From Hypomesus transpacificus (lineage: Eukaryota > Chordata > Actinopteri > Osmeriformes > Osmeridae), in the NCBI RefSeq assembly GCF_021917145.1, contig NC_061077.1, positions 14,589,420 to 14,653,419 on the forward strand: 64,000 bases of DNA, in the 5' to 3' direction. The translations under genes and the position numbers were made by a program. Below, piece after piece: positions 31,015 through 43,907 of this stretch; the first letter of the stretch is position 1, and each line of letters opens with the position of its first letter. A model generated the notes under the pieces. It was not told where the DNA came from. It ran no database searches and saw nothing but the letters and a program-made list of their open reading frames with translations.

Positions 31015-31948
31015 TATTGATTTCAGAGAAAAAGAGATCTGTGGAGTAAGTGTGAAAGAGGTATTGATGCTTATAATGAATTGCAATTACCAAGCCCCTT
31101 TTGAGGATCTATGGCACTTTACAGCAAGGTGGGTGGCAGGTTTATCTTGACCACATGACAAGACGCATATATTAATGTTGCTTAATGTAATATAAGACCT
31201 TGTGGGCATGTGGGCAGGTATTTGGCCTTTGGACAAAACTGCCCTGGTTATTTTTCCATGGGATTGTGAACAACAGCAGTTTGTTTCTGTGGCCATAACT
31301 AACCTAAGGAAGGTTAAATGAGCAGAGATTTCTAAGATTTATGTTAAGAAAAACAGGCATATTGACAATCCAACATAAACGTTTGTGGAATTAATTCAGT
31401 GAAGCCAAAGGTTACCTTCTGAACTTTACCCAGAAGGGCTTAAGATGAATCTGCTTTAGTTGGACCGAAACCCTTTGTTTCAAAAGTGGATTATCTGAAA
31501 ATCAGAAAGCCTAAACTGTTCTAAGGTCTCTTTAAGTTTGTGTATGTCAACTGCGTGTTTTTCTGTTTCTGTGACCATAACTAACTATAACTTTATGGAC
31601 GGTTTAAACGAGCCAAGGATATTGTGTTTTCGTTGCAGTTTGTTGTCTGTCTGTTTGCAGGATTATATGTAACAACTACCGGCCCGATTTTCATGAAACT
31701 TCGTGGAAAGGTGTCAATAGACTAGGCCTACTTGTAACAGACTGAGAGATTAAAAATTATAGGCCTATAGGATTATGGTCAATCCTATATAAGTATACTT
31801 ACCAAGGACAAAACGGCAGATTTACGGCTCAAAAGATGAAAAGTCTTCCTGTACTTGAAAAAAGAAAGTGGGTCACTAACGGAATAGGGTCTTCGGTTTC
31901 GGTTTAGCTTCTTTCGCTTTTGGCAGTCGCACGTAGCGTTGAAAGTTT

Positions 31949-32364
31949 CACGTCCGATAAGGCGTCTTTAAAAGACGCGCGGATACGCACACAAATCAAA
32001 TCAAATGTATTTGTATAGCCCTTTTTACACGCAAGCATGTCACAGAGGGCTTCACATGCGCCCATAGAACTGCCCCTCAACCAACCTAAACCCTCATGGA
32101 AGACAAGGAAAAACTCCCAATGGAAGAAAAAATTGAAGAAACCTTGGAAGGAGCAATTCAGAGAGGGATCCCCTCACACTCAGCCCAGTTGTTGTATGAT
32201 CAGTGCTGGTGCCGCCCTCCGCCATCCTCTTCTCCCCCATGCTGTATGTGTGTTCTATCTATCAGGGCGATTATATCTCTATTGTTCCCTGCCTCATATG
32301 TCATGTAGGCTACATGTTGCATCGAGGAGGCAACAATAAATGCTCAAATCTAATACGTGATTGT
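31949..32364 (-). repeat. Dispersed repeat, copy B, split by a LINE tail
   Basis: Reverse-orientation partner of 18,348-18,637. The shared sequence runs from CGTCCGATAAGGCGTC at 31,951 to AATACGTGATTGT at 32,364. A LINE 3' end occupies 31,994-32,181 within it; copy A has the uninterrupted site. Confidence 0.85.
31994..32181 (-). mobile_element. Short LINE 3' tail nested in the repeat
   Basis: It reads, inverted, the same 3' end as the LINE at 19,639-20,820 (TTTGATTTG repeats, GTATAGCCC, CACAGAGGGCTTCACATG, AAACTCCCA). It is 5'-truncated to under 200 bp. CACAC-type bases on both sides, single in copy A, mark the target duplication. Confidence 0.8.
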
Positions 32365-32990
32365 TGTTTCAGTATGATGTTTTAAATGAATGAATAAAGA
32401 CAAACACCAATGTCAAGTTCACAAGCCGTGTTCCAACATTGTACAAGTCCCTACACGCGGAGTCCGGGGACCAGTCCGGCTAGTCGATTACCTATGAACT
32501 AGACTCCGTAACAATTGTCTTGGCTGAACTGTGCTGTGACTGTCTAGACTCTATATAATGTTGCATCTCTGTTGATGATGGGTGTGGGGCGGTCCGTGTG
32601 TGGACCCGGGGCCGCCTTGGGGGAGTATGGAAACAAATCAGTGACATAATGTTTTGAATTGTAAAAAGCATTGAATACCTAATAATGAAATTGAAACACC
32701 ATCGAATATGTTGGTTTTGATTTCACCTCTTTAAAATTAAAATAGGAATTTATTTACATGTAATCCAAAAATGCAAAGTTCGGAAATTCAGGTTGCTCAA
32801 ATTCGAACAGTAAAGTTCAGATGCCAATAATTCGAACTTCAACAAGTTGAGTCGAATTTTTGGGATCTGAGTTTCACCATTCAAATTCAGACACGCATAT
32901 CTTGTTATTGAGAGCATGTGATTCAAACGTTATACACGCGGTATCTCAGCTCACAGAGGCTGAGTTTCACTTCTCACTGAGAGGAAGCTA
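32365..32990. other. Intergenic DNA upstream of the BPI/LBP gene
   Basis: No gene is seen. GAATTT/CAAATTC words recur at 32,780-32,900, resembling the foldback spacer in composition only. Confidence 0.4.
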
Positions 32991-33082
32991 GTTTATAAAC
33001 TTCTCAAAATAAGGAAGTGGGGATGTCACAAGGAGAAACCTTGAACCAAACTGCAAACATCTACAGCTGCTTTCTATAAACC
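32991..33082 (+). promoter_or_regulatory. Putative promoter and non-coding first exon of the BPI/LBP gene
   Basis: A TTTATAAAC word at 32,992 could be a TATA box. AAGGAAGTGGGG at 33,011 resembles a PU.1/ETS site, which would suit myeloid expression. TAAACCGG|GTAAAT at 33,083 can serve as donor, joining to the acceptor TTTCTAACAG at 33,172 just ahead of the start codon. All of this is inference from motifs. Confidence 0.35.
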
Positions 33083-33203
33083 GGGTAAATCACATTTTTA
33101 CATTTAACTGAATGCTTTTTCTACCGTGTTTACCATGGTTCAAATGATAGATTCATTCATTGTGTTTCTAACAGTGGGTATCCAGAAGGGTCTCGTCTGC
33201 AGC

Positions 33204-36200
33204 ATGTTGCCTTACCTAGTGTTTCTGCTGCTGAGTCTCTCCACACACACACATGGAGAGAACCCTGCTATCAAGCTCATCCTCACAGACAAGGGACTTC
33301 AGTATGGTGAGACCAACTGAGTCATTTCAATTTATTGATTTGGATATATATTGATTGTTTGATCAAACTGCTCCTTCATGGGACAAAAAATGTAATGAGG
33401 TGACACAACATAATGACTGAGATAAAAAAAAAAAATACCATATGGTTCACAGCTTGTGTGTTTGTCACTTATCATGCCCAAAGAAATGGCCGAATTGGAA
33501 TTGTTACAGCATCTTCTGGAATGAAATTGAATTATCCATGATGATCCATATCTTTGATTATTAGTCAAATCTGACATTCTTCTTCCCATTGTACATTTCC
33601 AGGGAAACACCTGGGAGCAGGGTTTGTGCAGGACAGGATAAAGGATATGTCATTTGCCGACATTAAAGGAAGAATTGGCCTAGTGAAATATGTCCTCAGT
33701 GGGTAGGTAACGAATGTCAGAGAAAGATAAGCTGGGTTCCTACACCAGTCAGTCCTTGGCACACCATCTCTGCCTAATCAGATTTCATATTAAAGAGTCT
33801 CGCTTTAGCTACTATCATGTTAACATTTAGCTCTGGCTGTTGCCACAAGGGTCACAATAAAATATTAAATAACAACAATATGCTCTCTTCTCTCCTTTTC
33901 CTACAGGGTGTCTGTTTCTCAGTGTGATTTCCCAGAACCCACAGTGGACTTTTATGATGGGGTCGGCTTCAAGACAATGATCTCTGGCCTGAATATCAGA
34001 GTGATCGGGAAGTTGAAAATCACATTGGGATTCATGTGAGTTATGACATAACAATACTAAAAACTTAACAATAGAATTGTTACCTTATATTTTTGTGATG
34101 AGTGTAGTATATGTCAAACAATACAAATTACTGAATGGTTATTGAAGTACACAATTGACTGTACACAGAATGAATATTTTTTTTTATTATTGGTACATGT
34201 AAGCAGAAGTGAAACCGAGAACTTGCTGAGTGACATAGTTGTTTACCCACAGTTCTGCAGACAATGTGATTAAAATGTGTTTCCTCAAATGTATTTCTTT
34301 CTTTTACATTATACACAGAGGATTTTGCTAATTTGTGTGTGTGTGTGTGTGTGTGCATTTATGTGTATGTCCATTCATCTGTTTGTGTGCATTTTATTGC
34401 AGACATGTGGGTGGTTCCTTTGACCTGGCAGCTTTTAATGTAGGTGTGACTTCTGTGGTGAGGCTGGGTGACAATGAGGGACACCTGTCAATCTCCAGCA
34501 AGGCCTGCTCTGCTGAAATTGGTGATGTCAGCATAAACTTCCATGGTGGTGCCAGGTGGGCAGTTGACTGTTGTATTATAGAGATGGAGAGATTCATATA
34601 TATATGCATGTGTTTGTGTCTGTAATAGAGTAAGTGAATGGGGGAGAGGGGGAGAGAGAGACATAGAGACAGAGAGAAAGGCATCATAACCTTTCTGTGA
34701 ATGTTTTTCTTACAGTTCAATATCCAAGATGGTTATAAGCCTTTTTAAGGGTCATTTCAAAGGTGAAATTCAGGGTAAAGTAAGTAATGTTTTCCTGGTA
34801 ACCTATAGATTATCTCTGCTCATCATCATTATCTTAATTCTAAAATGTGAACAAGCCTAGTAGTGTTGTTGTAGACAATTTTCCATGGATACAGTCAACT
34901 CTCTCAATAACCACAGGAAATAGTATAATAGTACGTTGACTTTGCTTTGTCAGAATCATTGTTTCATGATAAATACTGATAACAAACATGTTGTGACTGC
35001 ATTCAGATCTGCCCAGCAATCCAGCAGCAAATAGAGGACCTGGAGAGACAACTAGCGGCCATTGCAGGTACTGCATTTGGAAGTCTTAAAATGAGAACAC
35101 TGACAACACTGACACACAATGTGTGCCAGTTGTCAATCTGTTAGTCCTGTTCACTGTGTCAGATGTTAATCTGTAAGTGATGTCTTCTGTGTTGCTTGTG
35201 GTCCACCAGTCTCCTTTCAGGTTGGTTCTGATCTGGTTTTGGACGTCCCTCTCTCCAGCTCCCCCCTTGTGGACTCTGCCAGCCTGGAGCTGGACTTCAA
35301 GGTAAAGCAACTTCCGCCTGTCTCACATGGATGTTGTGGATACACCAAACACTGGTTCTTGAAACACATCTGATCTGAGTACCCTCAGAGTCTGACATTA
35401 AACCTCAAGGTAGGGGTATGGGGTCCCCACTGTCCAACTTCAGTCGACTGGATGAGAATTGGGGTTGAGAAGGCCTGAGTCCTCTGGAAATTCACAGCCA
35501 TCTCCTCTCCACACACAGCTCTGTAGTCCCACAAATTGTGGTCTGCCCGAAAGTCAAACACCTAAGAAACCAATGGGGCTTCCATCTCCATTTGCCTCCT
35601 TTTCTCCCCAAGCAGCTGAGGCACTGGAGAAATGCTATCCAAGTCAGGACCCTTGCTAAGATTGTTGTCATTAACGATATCTTCTATCTATCTTGTTCTA
35701 GTTCCAACATGTTGTGGTTTGTGTCATACAGGGTGAGTTCTACAGTGCCAAGAACCACACAGATCCTCCCTTCCAGGTGCAAAACTTCTCTCTGACCCGC
35801 CAGGACTCTTACATGCTCTCAGCGGGCATGTCTGAGTTCACCGCCAACTCGGTTTCTTACTCCTACTTCTCCACTGGGGTCCTTGTGGCCCGCATAACAG
35901 ACAAAATGGTGAGTTTTTCTGCTGTATGTCTGTGTCTGTTTTTCTGCTACTGAAAAACAACTGTCTTCATGTTCTGCCTCCAATGTGTTCTGTCAGATTC
36001 CAGCGGTCTCTCCTCTGCGTCTCAATACCAGCTCCTTTGGTAAATTCATCCCTCAGGTAAACCCATTTTGTTTTGGACCTTTTTATTACACTACCATGCT
36101 TATATCAGACACACTGGTTGCTTCTCTTTACTATAGGCAGAGATCTACGCAATGAGATGAACAAATATCCGCAGAATAAAGTCAACTTTGCTCACTTTAT

Positions 36201-37358
36201 CTACTCAACTGTTCCTGCTCCATGTCCATCACTTCCTTTCCACCCCTACCTCTTCCTTCTCCTCCCACTGTTTCTTCTCCTCCTCTTCCTTCATCTCCTT
36301 CTCCTCCGTCACCTCTTCTTCTGTCCTTCTTCTCCTTCTGTTTCTCCTCCTCTTCTCCTTTCTCCTCATCCAGCTGCCAAAGCTCTTCCCTGACCTGCTG
36401 ATGGAGCTCAGTGTGTCAGCCAGGAAGGTCCCCATGTTCTCCTTTCTACCTGGGGAGGTGCAGCTGGGTCTCCCAGGCATGGTCACCGCCTTCGCCGTTC
36501 AGAACAACGCAACCCTCACCCCGCTATTCAAGCTGCAAGCTGTGAGTACCATGGTGACTCTATGGGATGTCCTATATATTTCCCGAGTTTTCTATATTGC
36601 AATGTAACTCTCGGTGTTGATTATTTCATCCTGTTCAGTGAGTGTATTTGCAGCTAGATGTGATCAGATGTTGTCTCTCTGCAGGACTCAGTCTTCAGTG
36701 GTCAGGTCTCCATCTCAGGGAACAAGGTCCGAGGGTCCGCAGCGCTGAGCAAGTAAGACCCAGAAGTTGTCTAATGAAGATGCTGCTTGTGTTCTGACCA
36801 TTGTCTCTCAGTAACACAACTCTCTTTCTGATAGTTTTACCCTCACACTGGTGTCCAGTGAAATTGGACCGTTCAAGGTAGGATGGTTGAACAGAGAGAT
36901 TCTGTCATCATATATACATATGAGCACTGACCATGATATAATACATGTATTTCTAGACTACAGACCTTGAGAACTTGTTGCGGTTTGGGATAAAAACTGG
37001 AGTATTGCCCGAACTGAATGGTGAGAACCTGGGTTTTAAATATACAACATTCAACAGACAATACACTATTCTAATGAAGTGAAACTCATATTGACCCAGT
37101 GTGAAGCACTATTAGATGTGACTCTCCTTTGTTTCAGCCAAACTGGGAGAGGGGGTGGTTTTACCCAGCCTACATCACATCCAGCTGGTCAACCCAGTCC
37201 TGAAGGTGAAAAAGGTCAGTAACCATGCTATTAACTGTACGTCCATTATGTATGAAAGTAGACCTTCATATACGAAACAGAACATTTCAACATGGCTTAC
37301 CCCATCTTCTTATGCCTTTCAGGGTTTTGTAGATTTTTCCTCTAATGTTGCAGTCTAA
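33204..37358 (+). CDS. bpi/lbp-like: BPI/LBP-family lipopolysaccharide-binding protein, complete (464 aa)
   Basis: Fifteen coding exons with consistent phases: 33204-33306, 33603-33702, 33907-34035, 34403-34555, 34716-34779, 35007-35067, 35210-35301, 35732-35908, 35997-36056, 36374-36541, 36685-36752, 36835-36877, 36957-37020, 37138-37214, 37323-37358. They total 1,395 bp. The start MLPYLVFLLLSLSTHTHGEN is a signal peptide, so the protein is secreted. The N-terminal barrel has GAGFVQDRIKDMSFADIKG and VSQCDFPEPTVDFYD; Cys residues in VSQC and KACSAEIGDV fit the conserved disulfide. The linker is VSPLRLNTSSFGKFIPQLPK and the C-terminal barrel ends LVNPVLKVKKGFVDFSSNVA. Length is close to mammalian BPI and LBP (about 480-490 aa). 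The family binds bacterial lipopolysaccharide in two tubular lipid pockets. Fish genes are not cleanly BPI or LBP, so the symbol is kept general. Confidence 0.93.
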
Positions 37359-39039
37359 TCTGTAGAGAAGGGGCACCACAAGCCAAGGCCAACAATTCAA
37401 CTGACTGTTGGTTTCTGTAAATATGACTACAAAACATTGTATCACAAGATGATTGCTACTGACTAGCTGAATTATAACTGAAATATATTGCTGACAGGTC
37501 TAAATATGTACTTTTCACAAATACAATTGCTAAAATGTTGTGAAGTGAAAATGATTTAAAGTACACCCTCACACAGTTGTTTTATAAGACATTTATTTAG
37601 GGTTTTTTAGTCACAGAAAAAAACTTTGTATATCCAGGATAACCACAAAGTCTAGAGAACATGACTTTCATTGATGTCCAACTAGTTCTGGAGTTGACAG
37701 GGCTAAGGACCTCAATCTCTCACTCCGGTGTGAAACTAAGAGCAAAGCACACAATATTCTTCATGTCTACAAACAGGCTAGTATAATCTGTACATGACAA
37801 CGTACAACATCTACCACACAATGTTCATGTAATTTTTTGTTGTTGTCGAGACTTTTTCCATTTTGACATTCTCGGAATGTGTACCCTTGATACATTGTTT
37901 TATATACACAGCCATGTTTTCTTCAAATAATGTGCATTGTACGACACTACAACCAGAAAACCCGTGTCTGCAGTCAAGCACACAGCAGGAGCCTATGGAG
38001 GTTATGAACAGGGAAGGGGAACCGATATCTGGCTCAAATTAAATTCTTTATAAATACACCCTCCCATTTCCTAGATAATCTCTAACATCATCGGATTTGT
38101 GAAGAAGAAAAAAACATGGTCCTTTGAAGAGTTATCACAAACCCAATCATGTCTGATCTGTTTCCTTTCAGGAAGGAAGGCTGTATTTTTAGAGATCTCA
38201 AACAGAGCCTGGGTCAGTTTGTAGCACCTGAATGGAGGAGTGTATTATATGGTGTTGTGGAACAGAAACACCTAAGCTGGTAGGTAGCTGTACAGATTGG
38301 CAGCTTTAGATTCTGTTGACACATCACATAGAACAGCGTGTAAAACAAATAAATACAGACTGACAATAACTGACTACCAATGCCATAGGCAGAAACACAT
38401 GACAGTTTCGTCACGGTCATAAATACACCTGTTCAATAAATGGTGAGAGCCATTGCAGTGGTTCAAAATATATATAATTGCAACAAGGATGGCTCAATGT
38501 ACTATACTGAACCAGCTGCAATGACCATGGATTCTGAAAACAACCCGTGGTGTAAATCGTCACCTTACTGTTATGTAAATAAAATATATTTGAAAACAAT
38601 AAGTTAAACTTACATGAAATTCCAGTTTGCACAATCCTGAAAATGAAGCAGGGTAGCAATGCTCTTAATAAGTGTGTAGTCTTTGAAAGAGGATGTATGT
38701 TAAGTAGATTTATGGCCTTAGTTGCATTTTTGTCAGTTTGACTCTACAAACTGTCACTATGATAAGAGAAAAACGGAAGAGGAGAAGCCTGGCGACATAC
38801 AAGAGGCACTATGTGAATTCAAAATATTAAAAGACTACGAGTCCCACAAGACTCAAGTGCAACCCTGTTCAACCCAGTGTTATATCATCAGCTGGTCTCT
38901 ACTGATGCGAGGTGGCTGAGGGAAGAAGGAGCGACACACAGGAAGAGCAGTGGGTTGAAACAGGATGTGGATGCTCTGGCATTGAGGTGGTCACCCCTCT
39001 GCGGGGATAATGTTCAGTTTCATTGAAGAAGGTGGGCTA
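37359..39039. other. Facing 3' untranslated regions of BPI/LBP and prelid3b
   Basis: The two genes converge here. No coding exon is seen. Minus-strand AATAAA words (for example the reverse of ATTTATTT at about 37,584) would give prelid3b a 3' end about 1.4 kb long. A plus-strand AATAAA is seen at about 38,434. Which signals are used cannot be read from sequence. Confidence 0.4.
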
Positions 39040-41638
<2,599 letters not shown>

Positions 41639-42248
41639 TTTAAAGACCTTTTTTCCAGAGCTCGGGTAACGGTGACAGATGACAGCGTGACCGCTTTTTC
41701 TGTGAGGAAGGTGAAAGAGGAATCGGATCAACAGCCCCCCCTCACGGTCAAAATTTGCGCGGCTCCACCCACTTCTCGAAGGAAACACCAATCAAATTGC
41801 GCATTTTCACATGGATAATATATTATGATCTTGTGTCTTTAACAGTGCTCCGCGTGCATGTAAACGGTGTACTTTGTTTGACATACCATTTGATATGAAG
41901 TAGAAATTAATGACCTAACAACGGTGGCCTACATATTGCTGAAAAGTAACAGCATTCAATAATAGAAAAATGCACGATGGGGTCATGTTCAGTGGCCCGA
42001 TTAGAGAAACGGCTCGTAATTGGCACGCACTAATACATTTTAATCACACACATCATTTGCAGTAACCAAAGAATATAAAGAGTGACACTACAATCCACTG
42101 TGTTGTATTTATTGAACTCTCTCTTGAGGGGCGGTAGCTACTGGCCGCCCAGGCTGTCAATCACACGCGATACGTGTTTCGTAGACAAAGTTTACAACGT
42201 CATCACGCACATATCTGACCTGTCCTTGAGCGGAAGATCACTGGCAAA
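41639..42248. promoter_or_regulatory. Shared bidirectional promoter region, prelid3b / atp5f1e
   Basis: The two start codons are 610 bp apart and point away from each other. Head-to-head spacing under 1 kb between two mitochondrial genes suggests one shared promoter. GGGGCGG at 42,128 is a GC box. No TATA box is obvious for either gene. Transcription starts are not known. Confidence 0.5.
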
Positions 42249-42742
42249 ATGGTTGCATACTGGAGACAAGCGGGCCTAAGGTACAATTCTAACATTTTCA
42301 GCTGTATGACAAAATATGCCTGTATTCCATCAGTAAAATCATGTACTTAAATATATTTTCTTCTGGAATGCATACTTGCTTGTAACCTGTGTTATGAGCG
42401 ATAACAAGTCAGTTAACATGCTAGTTTAGCTAAGCGCTCTTTTCTCTTCACTATGTTATACGACCCGTATTTTACGTTACAGTTCACCTTCGCTAGTGTA
42501 ATAACTCTCGATATGGCGTTGTGTGTATGTCTCAGAATGCAGTTAGGGCTTGAATTTGTTTGTGCGCGTGCGATTATTACAAAATACACCGATTAACGTC
42601 TGCACGTTGCTCTGCCCTCTACAGCTACATTCGCTTCTCTGCGATCTGCGCGAGTGTCGTGCGCTCGGCGCTTAAGCCACCGTTTAAAGCTGAAGCACTG
42701 AAGCTCGCTGAAGCCAACGTCAAAGTCTCTAAACCAAAATAA
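42249..42742 (+). CDS. atp5f1e: ATP synthase F1 epsilon subunit, complete (49 aa)
   Basis: Exon 1 (42249-42280) gives MVAYWRQAGL and exon 2 (42625-42742) gives SYIRFSAICASVVRSALKPP, FKAEALKLAEANVKVSKPK and a stop. The start and the YIR-S-ICA--VR-ALK--FKA pattern match the mitochondrial F1 epsilon subunit (human 51 aa), part of the central stalk of ATP synthase with gamma and delta. A further intron follows four bases after the stop (donor at 42,747, acceptor CAG at 43,070), so the 3' untranslated region is split. That intron holds a MITE. The transcript ends near the AATAAA at 43,257. Confidence 0.96.
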
Positions 42743-42789
42743 GCATGTAAGTATTTGAGCCCATCGTCCATACCTAACAGTCAAACACT

Positions 42790-42893
42790 AGGTGTGTTCG
42801 ACTTTATGCAGCGCCGGCGTCGCCTGCAGCCGCCCTTCCTTCAAGTCATCCGGCTGTCGGCGCCGCCGGCGCTGCATGAAGTCGAACATACCT
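42790..42893. mobile_element. 104-bp palindromic MITE in the atp5f1e 3' UTR intron
   Basis: AGGTGTGTTCGACTTTATGC and, inverted, GCATGAAGTCGAACATACCT form the ends. CGCCGGCG words sit inside each arm. TA bases flank both sides. The fold is nearly complete, leaving a short loop. Confidence 0.75.
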
Positions 42894-43256
42894 ACTGGCA
42901 TTGCAGTTATGGTTCTGTTGGCAGAAGGGGCACACTTGATTATAGATCATTAAAAAACTAACATTAAAGTAGCCCGTCTGGGCCAGGACTTCAGTAACCA
43001 AACTGGCAAGGAAATAACTTTTTTTTTTATATCAAACTATATCCTAATGATCATTTATTGTGTTTTTCAGGATCGAAGGTCATCTTAAAGACATCTAATG
43101 GGAGTTCTTCTGGCGTTTGAGGACCAGCCTTACAAATCTGTGCATCTATGATTGGACAGAGATGGAAGGACGACATTTGTCTGTTGATGGTGAAGAGATG
43201 TGGGAGCTACTTTAATGGAACTAAAATGTTGTTCTTCTTTAATTTGTAACAAAGGA

Positions 43257-43262
43257 AATAAA
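43257..43262 (+). terminator. Polyadenylation signal of atp5f1e
   Basis: AATAAA in the last untranslated exon (from 43,071), about 190 bp after the acceptor. Confidence 0.7.
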
Positions 43263-43389
43263 TTACTGTATTAAAACTATTTGAAATGGGACATTACTGT
43301 GTATGTAAATTTACTGTAGCAATGTATTTATTATTTATTGAATGTTTTGGATAATTTCCCACATACTAGTACTATATTCACACAAATAC

Positions 43390-43395
43390 TTTATT
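43390..43395 (-). terminator. Polyadenylation signal of the Piezo gene
   Basis: AATAAA on the minus strand, 513 bp beyond the stop codon. It lies only about 130 bp from the atp5f1e signal, so the two genes end almost back to back. Confidence 0.55.
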
Positions 43396-43907
43396 TTGAC
43401 ATCAAATAAGGAATAAGCATCATGTACAGAGAGAATAGTACAGGGCAACATGAGGTTAGATACCAAAAGTATGTCACTGGAAAGGATTTATCTGCACAAT
43501 GAGTAGGCTTGACATGAGATGGTCACATATTTTTCATATTTCTAAGGGATTATGGCCTGCTGTTGTAAAACATTGTAGAAACAGTCAGTAGTTAAAAATG
43601 CATGCATTTTTTGCAATCACAATGTGAACTTGAGATAACTGACAGTGAACAATAAGAAAGTGTTTGATATATTGTCCTCTTTATGATAGCGATGATGTCT
43701 GTCTGCCCTCTCAGGAATAGATATTACAAGATGGCAGCTCCATGCTTTTGCTGGATAAAAGTCTCAATATTTGAAATAGTTGGAATTTGCATCGCCCGCC
43801 ACCAATCAAGATTGGTTTGAGCGATGGCCATCATGGTTTAACCTATATATTCCGGTCAGATGTAGCCTGGTAAAAGCTTCCAAGGGAACCTTCTGGGCCA
43901 CCCATCT

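Noticed and set aside
36188..36607. 139-codon ORF over 36,188-36,607 as a separate gene
   Set aside because: It reads through a CT-rich intron tract and then the true BPI/LBP exon 10; no independent evidence.
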